Assembly (NCBI RefSeq): GCF_038502225.1
Contig: NC_091303.1
Coordinates: 32,293,530-32,357,529, forward strand
Source: Cherax quadricarinatus
Taxonomy: Eukaryota; Arthropoda; Malacostraca; Decapoda; Parastacidae
Direction: 5' to 3'
DNA: 64,000 nucleotides
Shown here: piece after piece, positions 51,309-62,920 of the stretch
Position numbering within the stretch: position 1 is the stretch's first letter
Layout: each line of letters opens with the position of its first letter
The notes under the pieces: model-generated
What the model was told of the DNA's origin: nothing
Database searches by the model: none
Seen by the model: the letters and a program-made list of their open reading frames with translations, nothing else
Translations under genes and position numbers: made by a program

Positions 51309-52179
51309 AAAACAGACAAGTATATATAAGCGCATACATACTGTTAGAGACAGATGGAGAAATAGACAGGGAGCAAAAAGAGAGAGGTAGATGGAAATAA
51401 TGAGGAAAAGGGAAAGGGAGAGAGAAGTATAGGGATATTTTTTCAGCGCACAGTAACCAGGAATGAATAATTAAAGTGGTATTAACCATTCAGAGGTTTC
51501 GGCGCCTGCCACAGCTGCGGTCACCATATTTTATAGCAGACGATTCTCGGCCGGCTTTAGATGTGACCTTGTCTTACATTGTCCTCTAACTTACTTGATC
51601 TCACTACCAAATTTTTACAATATGTTGACTACAGTTGTAGTCCTGAAAGAACACTGAGAACTTGGAAATGTTAGTCAAATACTTGGCAAGCAAATTGAAA
51701 TGAAAACGAGTTTAAATTAGGCTTCGATAGGAGCGGCGACAGTCTGTCTCATGCCCTTGTGAGCCTGCCCTTGTGAGCCTGCCCTTGTCACCCTGCCCTT
51801 GTCACCCTGCCCTTGTCACCCTGCCCTTGTCACCCTGCTCTATGATCTATTTTGGACAGTGTACAGACTCCACGTACACCTCGACTAGTTATCATGCGTT
51901 CCCTAGGAAGAGAAGCAGAAGTTTCCGTGCTAGCAACGTCGTAAGTTGTCGTGTGAGCGACGTCTTAATAACCTGCTAATCAAAATTGTGTCGATATTTC
52001 AGTAGCCTTCTTCTCACTGCATTACCGTCCCACGAATTACAATTCTCTATTATTGTCTGGTGACAACCTCATTCAGATAATGTATATTTCTATGATCTCC
52101 AGGTACATAAATACCTTAATCACAGGTACGATCTCACGCGCCAAAAAGAGAATCGTTAAACCAGAGCGACGTAGTCAAG
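51309..52179. other. Unassigned sequence with a 14-bp minisatellite
   Basis: Mostly featureless. At 51755-51838 six units of 14 bp (CCCTTGTGAGCCTG then CCCTTGTCACCCTG) form a small minisatellite. Confidence 0.6.
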
Positions 52180-52206
52180 TTGATATTTGTGTCAAGAGTA
52201 AACCGA

Positions 52207-52671
52207 ATGGATGCTCTGTTTGAGTTATTTAAAAGCAGTTTTAACACTGTATCAGGAGGAGACATGGATTATAGCTTGAAAATACACTCGAGCAGGTTAG
52301 AGAAAACTGGATATATTTCGGTCACTATGAGATCCGAGGAAAATATCCCCGATTTGCATGATAGATCATTACAACCTCATGCATTGATTTACTATCTGAA
52401 TAATACTAAAAGTGAGTGGATAATCATTCATGGAAGAAGGTTACATTTAGTTACTATGGACTGCACTATGGTCAATTACACTGCAATTAGCTTTAGATAT
52501 TATCAGATTAAAATACTCAGTGGCAATATTTTTCTTAGGATTACACTTATCGTTGGAAAAGTAAACAGAGATTTGACAGCAGTGACTTTTGAAACTGAAG
52601 GATATCCACTACCCGTGTCTCCACAACACTCCTGTTTGCTCAGCTGGAGTTTACACTATTCCCCGTTTTAG
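52207..52671 (+). CDS. Orphan open reading frame, 154 codons from ATG
   Basis: Open from a TTG at 52180; the first ATG is at 52207 (MDALFELFKSSFNTVSGGDM). The composition is balanced, without low complexity, repeats or recognised retroelement motifs. No signal peptide or clear membrane segment; short hydrophobic strands alternate with polar residues, for example SGNIFLRITLIVGKVNR. A second frame of 88 codons (52684-52950) follows 12 bp later in a different phase. It could be a decayed exon, an unknown element gene or chance. I do not recognise it. Confidence 0.25.
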   Translation: MDALFELFKSSFNTVSGGDMDYSLKIHSSRLEKTGYISVTMRSEENIPDLHDRSLQPHALIYYLNNTKSEWIIIHGRRLHLVTMDCTMVNYTAISFRYYQIKILSGNIFLRITLIVGKVNRDLTAVTFETEGYPLPVSPQHSCLLSWSLHYSPF

Positions 52672-52950
52672 CTGTGATGAACTATGCAGGTGAGACGACC
52701 CTTGTTCTCAATACATGAGTCCAGGAATACCAGCATGAATGTAGAATGGACAGTTACACAATGCTCGCATGTTATATCGACGTTGCTACTCACATCTCGT
52801 AGACTGGAACAAAACTCGACTTATCTTATGCAAGACATGAATGAACAAGTGAAAGGGCTTCGGGGATGCTACCGTTCATATTTGAGATGCCATTTGACAA
52901 AATCATGCTACCACCACCATTGCAAAAATCACTTTCCTTCACCATCCTAG

Positions 52951-53748
52951 AACAGCTTATTCCATAGAATCTTATTCATATAGACGCACAGACCCACTTA
53001 TTCCTCACTTATTTTTTTTCAGCACCTCGTCACCATTCGGAAAATGAGATCTCGCCTCTGCCTCTCCTGCCATGACCCATCCTCGTGCATAGAGAAGCCA
53101 ATAAGCAAAAGGTTGTTATTTTCAAGTATTGCTTTACTAGTGCTGCTTCGTTAGTGCCTCCAGCTCTTTATGTACTTGTTAGTCAATCGTATTTTTCAAG
53201 ATCTTTGATAATACAGATAATGTTTGATTATGTAATGGACACTCCCACAATTTCTCAGCACTCACTGATGTGTGTGATAATTGTTATTATGTTAATACAT
53301 TCTCAGAAACTTTCGTGACTGATAATATGTGATAAATTAACTGCACTCCTAGATGCTCTTTGATGATGTGATCAACGCTCTCATACACTCCAGAATAAAA
53401 AAAAAAACTTCATTTCCAAAAAACTTCATTTACTCTTCAAGAGTGGCCTCCCCACGGAGCATTTTCCATATATATTAGATAACAAGTGTTTTAATATCAA
53501 TATATACAGGTAGATGTAATTTCAGAAGAGGACACAAAAATCTTTGGCCATCACTAGTATCTCTATGCATGTGTGTGTGTTGCCAGCATCTGGGAGCAGC
53601 AGTGTTTCTTATCAGTTTAAATTTATTAGCGATTTGTTTATATTATTTTTTTTCAATTAACTTACAAAAAAAAAAACAAATCCTAAAATTATGTAAACTT
53701 TACGAAAAAATGCAATATTTATGATAAATGATTTTGAAAACCGACAAG
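52951..53748. other. Unassigned AT-rich sequence
   Basis: No gene recognised. Confidence 0.4.
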
Positions 53749-54260
53749 TTGAAGATTGAGACACTTATGCAACATATGGAATCTTAACTGAAGTAAGAAA
53801 CGTTTCAACACACAGTGGCTTAATCAGTCCAATGCAAAGCAGGATAGTGTAAGGAGAGGAGTGTGAGATAATCAGTCCCTCAGCCTGGAATCGATGCGTT
53901 CAGTCCATCAGTCTTGTAAAAAGTACAGCATATGGCCGGAAAAGTGGCTTATATACTGTAGTCAGGTGAGTTAAAGCAGGAGTAGGCGGGATCACAGTGG
54001 TACTATCCACTGTGATCCCGCCTCCTCCTGCTTCGACTCATCTGACTACAGTATATAAGCCAATTCTCTGGCTCTATGTTGTACTTTCTACAAGAGTGAT
54101 GGACTGAACTCATCGATTCCAGGCTGAAGGACTGATTACCTCACACTCCTCTCCTTACACCTTTCTGTTTTGTATTGAAATGATGAAGCCACTGTGTGGC
54201 GAAACGTTTCTTTCTTCAATAAAGATTCCCATATGTTGCATAAATGTCTCAGTCTTCAAA
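53749..54260. repeat. Large palindromic (foldback) repeat P1, 512 bp
   Basis: Two arms of about 250 bp, roughly nine tenths identical in reverse complement by eye, separated by only TACTAT (54000-54005). The centre reads GATCACAGTGG / CCACTGTGATC. Outer ends are TTGAAGATTGAG and CTCAGTCTTCAA. ATGCAATATT occurs outside both ends (53710-53719 and 54260-54269), perhaps a target duplication. Each arm contains a hammerhead-like core; the right one is better preserved. Confidence 0.85.
54173..54221 (+). ncRNA. Hammerhead ribozyme-like motif in P1 right arm
   Basis: Stem I: TATTGA (54173-54178) pairs with TCAATA (54216-54221). Core TGATGA at 54181-54186, preceded by A where CUGAUGA needs C. Stem II: GCCAC (54188-54192) pairs with GTGGC (54196-54200), loop TGT. 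GAAA at 54201-54204, then CGTTT, in which ACGT could form the short stem III of a dimeric hammerhead. The order matches a hammerhead; the missing C probably makes this copy inactive. The left arm keeps CTGAT but has TTA for TGA (reverse of 53821-53827). Confidence 0.45.
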
Positions 54261-54334
54261 TGCAATATTACCCAGAAGTTATAATGGATATTAAATGATC
54301 ATGACAGCAATAATGGTAGAATTATCAACAAGAT

Positions 54335-54474
54335 GTTAAGTAAATGGACGCAGTGCAACTAATGTGACATTTTATTGTGGCAACGTATCGTTCTCCAAGA
54401 GATTGATGAAGATCGTACAGAGCGAAACGTTGCCACAATATCACATTAGTTGCACCCGCGTCCTTGTACCTAAC
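54335..54474. repeat. Palindromic repeat P2 with hammerhead-like core
   Basis: Arms from GTTAAGTAAATGGACGC (54335) to GCGTCCTTGTACCTAAC (54474), sharing TGCAACTAATGTGA and TTGTGGCAACGT. The right arm reads TTGATGA (54403-54409), a hairpin (GATC...GAGC), and GAAA at 54424-54427. Same family as P4 at 61205. Confidence 0.8.
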
Positions 54475-54479
54475 ATCTC

Positions 54480-56007
54480 CACAGTTATTCCTCGTCATTA
54501 TCTTACATTTATTAGAACTATTTTTTATTGTCAATATTATCAATACACATTTATTATAGTTATTTTTAAAATTAGCTATATTTGTAAAACTCACAACTTC
54601 CTCCTGGAGTTCATACAACTTACAATATACTCTGTTGGTAAAGAAATACTGCCTGCAACGGTTTGTACACGGCTTCTTCCACAACAGAAGACTGTCGTCT
54701 CTGTATGAGTGTATATTGACGTTGTATACTCCAAGATACCTCCTTTCTGAGGTTCCTGAAATCTGTTGTTTATGTGCCATTTTTGCGTTTGTTGTAGATA
54801 TCAGTATGTGTATAGTGTGTGTGTGAGTAGGTAAATATTATGTTCTCCTCAACTATTTCGGAGAGCTCTTTTCTATCCTTTGGAAAAGTATTGATATAGA
54901 AGCATATAAATAACACGTACATTTTAGCAGTGTGGAGAAGTAAAGATGACACAAATTTAATACAATTTACTTAATAATAAACACATAAATGTAAGATAAT
55001 TCCTAACTTAATCTAAACATGGAAAAAGTAAACCATAAATTATAAAAGTGAATCAAAGATAAGATAGGTAAATATACAAGAACAGTAATAGGGACGACTG
55101 CACTCCTGACGTTGAAGACGGACTGATTTACAGTGATCAAAGGTTACGTGAATAACTCTTTAATAGATGTAGCAGATGATGGTCACCACCAGACACACTA
55201 TAACTAGACATCAGTGGTATGAGAGGCAAGAGTCATTCATAGTTGAGCAAGCAAGCTGAAGTGAACCGTGATACGAAGCAGTGAACCAGACTAGCAACTT
55301 GTCTCAGAGATGACTAGTGAGTATATTGACAGCACACACAATGACTCATACTCACTCATAAATAGTAGCCGTTCCGCAAATTATGAAGAGGAAGCTGCGT
55401 TGATTAAATCCTCGATTTTTTTGTCAAAGTCTTCCAATTTATGTGATCCCTCATACTCCCACTGGCCCAATCAAAACACACAGGCTACGGAGAAGCACAC
55501 GCAGCGGTTTCCAGCGTGACATGTGGCTCACTCACTCGATAAGCTGAAAGTTTTAAAAGAAAGGTGAGAGAAATAAACAGTCTAACCTTATGTTAAAAAC
55601 AATGGTTCCACAAATCAAGACAGGCAACAACTGTAAAAGTAGGCGACACAATAATTATACAGAGGCACGAATACTATAATTGCCAGAGAGCTGGGTATCT
55701 TTCGTGACGATACCCAGTACCACACATTAACTATTCTTTAGATTAGTGTGGCAAGAGTCATGTAGGCGGCACTGGCGTCTACATTCCTCTTTAACAGTCA
55801 CTTCACGCATCATACGACCCACATTTGCCATACACAAAGTTACAAGTGAGCTTTTTCCTTATGGGCCTCTTTGATAAATTATGTTCAGTGATGTAGGTTA
55901 ACCCTGCCCAGCTTGTCTTGAGTGAGCCAACACCAGATGTTGCTTAGGACACGTAGAGTGTTTCATAATGTTCGGGCTAGTTGTCGTCATGCTAGCGCAA
56001 GTTTACC
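54480..56007. other. Unassigned sequence
   Basis: Several short frames (for example 55310-55519, 69 codons starting MTSEYIDSTHNDSYSLINSS) without recognisable motifs. Nothing supported as a gene. Confidence 0.4.
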
Positions 56008-56082
56008 TGGAGTTTACCTGGAGAGAGTTCCGGGGGTCAACGCCCCCGCGGCCCGGTCTGTGACCAGGCCTCCAAGTAGCAT
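56008..56082. repeat. Dispersed repeat fragment, GTTCCGGGGGTCAACGCCCC type
   Basis: GC-rich block with duplicated GTTTACCTGGA and then GAGAGTTCCGGGGGTCAACG and GGCCCGGTCTGTGACCAGG, unlike the AT-rich surroundings. I recognise it as a common decapod interspersed repeat from memory; single copy here. Confidence 0.5.
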
Positions 56083-56552
56083 ACGTTTTTGTACATTATT
56101 GTATGTACTTAGATATATTATGCTATCCTAATTTATCTTGCCCCCTTTTTCTCTCCCGTTTCATTTTCCTCTGTATCTCATAAAAAAAATTTTGTTGCCT
56201 AAGCTCTGAGGTGATGGAAATATCTTCATAAAAACTATTTCTCCTGTGTATGGGATAGGCTAAGACCGTCCTGAGATGAGGCAGTTCCCAAGAAATAAAA
56301 ACTCCATTTCAGCTGGGATCAAACCATTGAAGGAGCCGTAGCTGAAGAACCTTCAGTGAATTGACGATATCCTAGTTACCCTACTGACGTCTGGTGGATC
56401 AGACTGAGAGATTTCAGCACTTTGTGGCCCAACTTGTGTAATGGTATATAACAGTGGAAACATAGCTAACTTTTGTTCCCAGTGTGTAACTATCATACAG
56501 AATAGGGGACAGCACACTGCTGATGTATCCACTTGCGTTAAAAATCTTCCTT

Positions 56553-56815
56553 CATCTCTCACCCCTCTCTCACCTCTCACCCTTCTCTCACCTCTCACCC
56601 CTCTCTCACCTCTCACCCCTTTCTCACCTCTCATCCCTCTCTCACCTCTCACCCCTCTCTCACCTCTCACACCTCTCTCACCTCTCTCTCACCTCTCACC
56701 CCTCTCTCACCTCTCACCCCTCTCTCACCTCTCATCCCTCTCTCACCACTCACCCCTCTCTCACCTCTCATCCCTCTCACACCTCTCACCCCTCTCTCAC
56801 CTCTCACCATTGACT
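56553..56815. repeat. 18-bp minisatellite (CTCTCACCTCTCACCCCT)
   Basis: About 14 units, several shortened. Gives LSPLTP-like or RGERGV peptides, by-products only. A CCTTCC run follows. Confidence 0.93.
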
Positions 56816-56941
56816 CTCCCCTTCCCTTCCCTTCCCTTCCTCTCTCCCTTATTTTTCCCAGGGTTACCTGCACTTTAATCACGACAGTATTTTACGGTAA
56901 AACTCTTGACTGTCTTATTTTTGTAGGATGATGCCCGCTCG

Positions 56942-56944
<3 letters not shown>

Positions 56945-56978
<34 letters not shown>
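56945..56978. repeat. (TG)n at the 3' end of CR1-like copy 7
   Basis: About 17 TG units joined to TACTCACCTAGTTGTACTCACC. Confidence 0.95.
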
Positions 56979-56982
<4 letters not shown>

Positions 56983-57056
56983 CACCTAGTTGTACTCACC
57001 TAATTGTGGTTGCAGGGCTCGAGACTCAGCTCCTGGCCCCGCCTCTTCACTGATCG

Positions 57057-58619
57057 CTACTGGATCCTATCTCTCTCTGCTTCCTGAGCTTTGTCATACC
57101 TCTTCTTAAAACTATGTATGGTTCCTGCCTCCACTACTTCACTTGCTAGGCTATTCCACTTGCTGACAACTCTATGACTGAAGAAATACTTCCTAACGTC
57201 CCTGTGACTCGTCTGAGTCTTCAGCTTCCAGTTGAGACCCCTTGTTTCTGTGTCCCCTCTCTGGAACATCCTATCTCTGTCCACCTTGTCTATTCCCCGC
57301 AGTATCTTGTATGTCGTTATCATGTCTCCCCTGACCCTTCTGTCCTCCAGTGTCGTCATTCCGATTTCCCTCAACTTTTCCTCGTACGACATTCCCCTGA
57401 GCTCTGGGACTAGCCTTGTTGCAAACCTTTGTACTTTCTCTAACTTCTTGATGTCCTTGACCAGGTGCGGGTTCCAGACTGGTGCTACATACTCCAGTAT
57501 GGGCCTAACATACACAGTGTACAGTGTCTTGAACGATTCCTTATTAAGGTATCGGAACGCTATTCTCAGGTTTGCCAGGCGCCCGTATGCTGCAGCAGTT
57601 ATTTGGTTGATGTGTGCCTCCGGTGACGTGCTCGGTGTTATGGTCACCCTATGGTCTTTCTCCCTGAGTGAGGTCTATAGTCTTTGTCCACCTACCCTAT
57701 ACTCTGTCTGCGGTCTTCTTTGCCCCTCACCAATCATCATTTGCCAGGGTTGAATTCGAGAAGCCAGTTTCTGGACCACATGTCCAGCCTGTCTAGGTCT
57801 CTTTGCAGTCCTGCCTCATCCTTATCCGATTTAATTCTTCTCATCAACTTCACATCATCTGCAAACAGGGACACTTCAGAGTATATTCCTTCCATCATGT
57901 CGTTCGCATGTATCAAAAATAACACTGGTCCTAGACCTGACCCCTGTGGGACCCCGCTCGTCACAGGCGCCCACTGTGATACCTCTTCACGTAGCATGAC
58001 TAGTTCTTGCCTCCCTGTCAGGTATTCCCTGATCCATTGCAGTGCCCTCCCTGTTATATGCGCCTGATCCTCCAGCTTCTGCACTAATCTCTTGTGGGGA
58101 ACTGCAGTCTAGGAAAACGCAATCAACCCACCCCTCTCTCTCGTGTCTTACTTCTGTTACCTTGTCATAAAACTCCAGAAGATTTGTGACACAGGATTTG
58201 CCTTCCATGAACCCATGCTGGTTTTCATTTATAATCTTGATCCGTTCCAGGTGTTCGACCACTCTCCTCCTGATAATCTTCTCCATGACTTTGCACACAA
58301 TACATGACAAAGACACAGGTCTGTAGTTTAGTGCCTCATTTCTGTTTCCTTTCTTAAATATGGGGACTACATTTGCTGTCTTCCATTTCTCAGGTAGTTG
58401 CCCAGTTTCAAGGGATGTGCTGAAGATTGTGGTTAGGGGCACGCACAGCTTCTCTGCTCCTTCTCTAAGGATCCATGGGGAGAAGTTGTCTGGTCCCATC
58501 GCCTTTGAGGTATCAAGGTCACTTAGTAGCTTCTGCACCTCCTCCTCGGTTGTTCGTATGTCATCCAACACTTGTTGGTATATTCCCTCTTGATGTTCCC
58601 TTCTGTGCTGTCTTCCCAA
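57057..58619 (-). pseudogene. CR1-like reverse transcriptase, copy 7
   Basis: Fingers and palm start at 58619 (KAMGPDNFSPWILREGAEKL, NYRPVSLSCIVCKVMEKIIR, NENQHGFMEGKSC); the AFDT catalytic block is partly deleted, leaving VFLDCSSPQE. The next frame gives [20 protein letters not shown] and LFADDVKLMRRIKS (FADD). The C-terminal frame 57057-57647 has [20 protein letters not shown] and YEEKLREIGM. Inactive. Confidence 0.88.
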
Positions 58620-58837
58620 AGCCCTTCCTGTCTCTACTGTAAAAACTTCTTTAAATCTCCTGTTTAGCTCCTCACATACCTCCTGATCATTTCATGTGAG
58701 TTCTCCACCTTCTGTCCTCAGTCTGACCACCTGGTCTTTGACTGTTGTCTTCCTCCTGATGTGGCTATACAACAGTTCCGGGTCAGTCTTGATTTTCGAT
58801 GCTATGTTATTTTCATACTGTCGCTGGGCCTCCCTCC

Positions 58838-59812
58838 TTACCTGTGCATACTCGTTCCTGGCTCTGCGACTGATCTCCCTATTTTCATGTGTTCTCTGCC
58901 TTCTGTACTTTTTCCATTCTCTATTGCACTTGTTTTTGCCTCCTTACACCGTCGGGTAAACCAGGGGCTCGTTCTGGTCTTCCCATTGTTTCTGTTGCCC
59001 TTGGGAATAAACCTTTCCACTGCCTCCTTGCATTTTGTTGTTTCATATTCCATCATTTTATTTACTGGCTTTCCTGCCCGTTCTCTGTCCCACGGAACCT
59101 CCTGCAGGAAGTTCTTCAACCCTATGTAGTCCCCTCTTTTATAGTCAGGCTTTTCCCATTCAACTCCTGTTACTCTCTCCACTTGCAACTCTACTATGTA
59201 TTCAAAGCACACAACCACGTGGTCACTAGCTCCTAGGGGACTCTCATATGTGATGTTCTCAATGTCTGAACGGCCCATGGTGAACACAAGGTCCAATCTT
59301 GCTGGATCATCCTCCCCTCTCACATGTTGGTGCATGAGGTTTTCCAGCTCCACATCCATCATCTTGGCTCTCCATGTTTCGGGACCCCTATGTGGCTCAA
59401 GGTTTTCCCAGCCAATCGCCCTGTGGTTGAAATCCCCCATAACCAGCAACTTTGCTCTGCTGGAGTGAGCTCTTCTTGCCATCTCAGCAGTGTGTCCACC
59501 ATTCCTCTCTTGGCCTCCTGCAGTTTTGTGGTGGATTATACATCACTGCAATGACCACCTTGTGCTCCCCAGACTGAAGTGTACCTACTATGTCGTCCCT
59601 TTCTCCTGTCTCGTCTATGCCTCCCATTTTCTCGAATTTCCATCGGTTTTTACTAGCAGAGCAACCCTTCCTCCCCCTCTGCCCCTTCTATCTCTCCTCA
59701 TGATCTGGTATCCTGGTGGGAAGATTGCATCTGTTATTGCCTCCGTGAGTTTTGTTTCTGTAACTGCTATGATGTCTAGGGACTTCTCATTGATTCTTTC
59801 TTGCCATTCCAA
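58838..59812 (-). pseudogene. CR1-like EEP endonuclease and linker, copy 7
   Basis: 59615-59812 holds ITETK-like AVTETKLTEAITDAIFPPGY; 58838-59482 holds GDFNHRAIGWENLEPHRGPE, LDLVFTMGRSDIENI and GASDHVVVCFEY, then the basic linker. The Asp of EIDW is changed to G (AIGW). A deletion removes part of the MVDTLAEV segment between the frames. Confidence 0.85.
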
Positions 59813-60292
59813 TGTTTATTCGTTAATCCATCCGCATTTGTGTACCAAACCTTCAACTTTTGTTCTAATACTGTAACTGTGGTCCTGGGGGAATACTTTG
59901 GTTGGGAGAGCAGGAGCCCTGGTGGGGGCCTGTGGGGGGTTGCAGTGGAGGTGGAGGAAGAGCTCCCATAGGGGGTTGCTGTAGGGGTAGGGTTCGTTGT
60001 GCAGGGGGTGGGAACAGAGGGATCGGTGTGTGATGGTTGGTTTGGATTGTTCAGTTGGCTTGGGGGGGACGTGGCTGCAGTCCATCTGCAGGTGTTTCTG
60101 GAGGGTGTGCTTGTCCTTCCACCTGTTCCTGGGTTATTCTGCTCTCCTTTTCATTTCCTCCCATTTCTCCTTTCGTCTTTGCGCTCTCTCTTTCAGTATC
60201 AACCTTTCCTCCTGTGTTCTGTCTCGATCGAGGTACACACTCATGAACTCCTGTTTGCCTCTAAGCCGTGCTTTCTCCTGCAGGATCATGGT

Positions 60293-60670
60293 TCAGGTTG
60301 ATTCTGCCTTGAAAATTTCTTTGAGAGGCCGATTCCTTTTCTTTGTAAACCACCCGATTCTCCGAAAATTTACCACCTGGGTCATGTCTCCCTCGCCTTT
60401 CACCTTCATGATACCTTCAATCACTTTTTTCTCCTCCTGCTTTCTTTCCTCATAAGTTTCCCCTTTAGCTTCGTCTAGCCCATAGACAGAAACTGATGTC
60501 TCCCTTTCCACCTCCCACTGTGACTCCCATTGCATCCTCTGAGGTATTTTAGTTCCTTCCCGTGGAGTGTTCCTTCCTTCAGTCCCTTCCCTAGCTGTGG
60601 CCCCTATGCTCATTGGTTTGTCCTTCCTGCTCACCTGTTCCTGGCCCCCACAAGTGCCTGGTAAGGTCTG
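60293..60670 (-). pseudogene. CR1-like ORF1 fragment, copy 7
   Basis: Shares VSRKDKPMSIGATAREGTEG, TSVSVYGLDEAKGETYEERK and VVNFRRIGWFTKKRNRPLKE with ORF1 of copy 5. Upstream it runs into the TG tract, which reads THTHTH and is not part of the protein. Confidence 0.8.
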
Positions 60671-60674
60671 GTAA

Positions 60675-60937
<263 letters not shown>

Positions 60938-61204
60938 AACTAATTGCAATCACCTAACTGTGGTTGAGTCTCAGCCCCTGGCCTCGGCCTCTCTGCTGGC
61001 CGCTATTGTTTTCACACGTTTTTCTGGCTGCATGAGTCCTATTATACCTATTCCTAAAGCTACGTATAGATTGCGCCTCTACAATTTCGTTGACTAGGTC
61101 AATCTACTTCCTGGCCACTCTAAGGCTAAATAAGTATTTTGTAACATCCTGGGATTCATCTATGCCTGTAACTTCCAGCTGTGACCTCGTGTACCTGAAA
61201 CCAT

Positions 61205-61360
61205 GTACAGTAAAAGGACACAAGTGCAACTAATGAGACATTTTATTGTGGCAACGTTTCGCTTTCCAGAAGCTTTGTCAAGCTTGACATAGCTCCTGGA
61301 GAGCGAAACGTTGCCACAATAAAATGTCACATTAGTTGCACTTGTATCCTTTTACTTTAC
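61205..61360. repeat. Palindromic repeat P4, 156 bp, inside CR1-like copy 8
   Basis: Nearly loopless palindrome centred on TGTCAAGCTTGACA. Arms carry AAGTGCAACTAATG and TTATTGTGGCAACGTTTCGC. The right arm reads TTGACAT, a hairpin GCTC/GAGC (61292-61304) and GAAA (61305-61308), the same order as in P2. Ends with GTAGGTAATTCTACC, also found beside P2 (GGTAGAATTATC). Confidence 0.88.
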
Positions 61361-61434
61361 ATATTGTAGGTAATTCTACCAACATTTATACTACCTGAAA
61401 TCAATCTCCCAGAATCTCTGTCTCTCTGTCTGTC

Positions 61435-61438
<4 letters not shown>

Positions 61439-61491
<53 letters not shown>
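61439..61491. repeat. (TC)n microsatellite
   Basis: About 26 TC units. Confidence 0.95.
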
Positions 61492-61494
<3 letters not shown>

Positions 61495-62277
61495 CACCCT
61501 CTCAGTTCCTCTGAGTACTTTGTACTTCGTAATAATATCGCTTCTGGTCCTTCTGTCCTCAACTGTTGTCAGGTTTAGCTCCTCTAGCCTCTCCGCAACC
61601 CTTTGCACTTTTTCCAGTTTGTTTACATGCTTTACCAGATGTAGGTTCGATGCTGGCGCTTCATACTCTAAGATGGGCCTGACTTACACCGTGAATAATG
61701 TAATGGAAGCCTCCTTGTTGATGTGTCTGAAAGCTACTCATAAATTTGCCAGTCTTGTGATTGCCACAGCGGTTATTCAGCTGTTATGTGCTATAGACGA
61801 AATTCTCGAACTATTATAGCTCCGAGGTCCTTCTCTTTGTCCCCAAGTCACTACACAGTTTCAAGACGTCTTTACTCACCTTCGATTTTCATAAATTTGC
61901 ATTTGTTGTGGTAAAATTCCACTTGTTAAACCAATCCCGCAGCTTGTCCAGATCCATTTGTAGTTTTCTCTGGTCTACTCCTGTTTGTGTTCTCATGATT
62001 AAAATCACATCAACTTCGAACGTGGACACCTCTGACTCGATTTCGTCTGACATGTTCAACATACCCAAGGAAAGGCTGTGGTTCAAGTACTGACCCTTGT
62101 GGAACCCTACTCGTCATAGTCGCCCATTCCGACACTTCCTCCCAGGCAGTAACTCGTTGTTTCCTGTCCGTTAGGAATTCTTTTGCCCACTGTAGTGCTT
62201 TTGTTATAATTTCCGCCTACTCCACTAGCTTTTATGCTAGTCTCATGTAGGGTAATGCACAGAAGGCCTTATTGTAC

Positions 62278-62303
62278 GTGTGTGTGTGTGTGTGTGTGTG
62301 TGA
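62278..62303. repeat. (TG)n joining CR1-like copies 8 and 9
   Basis: About 13 TG units. Confidence 0.9.
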
Positions 62304-62917
62304 GTACGCACGTGCCTGTGTACCTACGACTTGCCCATTTGTACATACCTACTTGTGTTTGCAGGGTCGAGTCTTGTCTTCTGGCTCTTCTTCTCAACTT
62401 GCCGTAGTTACTCCTACCTAACCTTGTGGGTCCTCTCACACTTATTCTTAAAATTATTCATGGCACCTGCCCCAGCTACCTTATCCAGTTTTTTTTTCAA
62501 ATCTTAATTAAACAACCTGAGGTTGAAGAAATACTTCCTGACATCTCTGTGACTCATCTGTCTTTAACTTCCAGTTGTGTCCTCATGTATCCGCTCCCAG
62601 ACTTAGAACAGTTATTTCGTGGGAAGCGTTGAAAATGGTTTGGGCAAATATTTTTGTCAGTGGGTTTAGGTTTGACAAGGACATACCAAATATGGGCCAG
62701 TAGGCCTGTTGCAGTGCTCCCTCGTCCTTATGTGTTCCCTGATTCTTCTGTCCTCTAATGTCGTCAGGTTCAGTCCCTTTGGTATCTCATCATAGTTCAT
62801 TTCCCTAACACCTGAGACTAATCTCGTTTAAAACCTCTGCTCTTTGCCACTTTCTGAATATGCTGTATCAGACGAGGGAATCATGCTGATACTGCATACT
62901 CGAAGATAAACCGGACA
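62304..62917 (-). mobile_element. CR1-like LINE copy 9, highly diverged
   Basis: Reverse-strand RT C-terminal region recognisable from conserved order (GTGTTTGCAGGGTCGAG at the 3' end, GAAGAAATACTTCCTGACATC, TCCTCTAATGTCGTCAGG, GATACTGCATACTCGAAGAT). No open frame. Interrupted at about 62640-62735 by a module with GGGCCAGTAGGCCTGTTGCA and CCTTATG. The oldest-looking copy. Confidence 0.7.
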
Positions 62918-62920
62918 TTT

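Larger units (their letters stand above)
56979..60674 (-). mobile_element. CR1-like LINE copy 7
   Basis: Reverse-strand copy with 3' end, RT, linker, nuclease and the end of ORF1. It is interrupted in ORF1 at 60675 by (TG)n. Two small deletions lie in the RT (near 57737, and near 58107 where VPHK...DCKKAFDT loses about 24 bp). Frames: 57057-57647, 57737-58084, 57987-58619, 58838-59482, 59816-60085 and 60293-60670. Closest to copy 5. Confidence 0.9.
60938..62277 (-). mobile_element. CR1-like LINE copy 8, diverged
   Basis: Reverse-strand copy much more diverged than copy 7 but collinear: 3' end near CACCTAACTGTGGTTGAG, RT C-terminus, a FADD-equivalent region decayed to FEVDV (61889-62086), and truncation near the AFDT block at 62277. 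It is interrupted by palindrome P4 (61205-61360) and a (TC)n tract (61439-61491). Confidence 0.8.
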
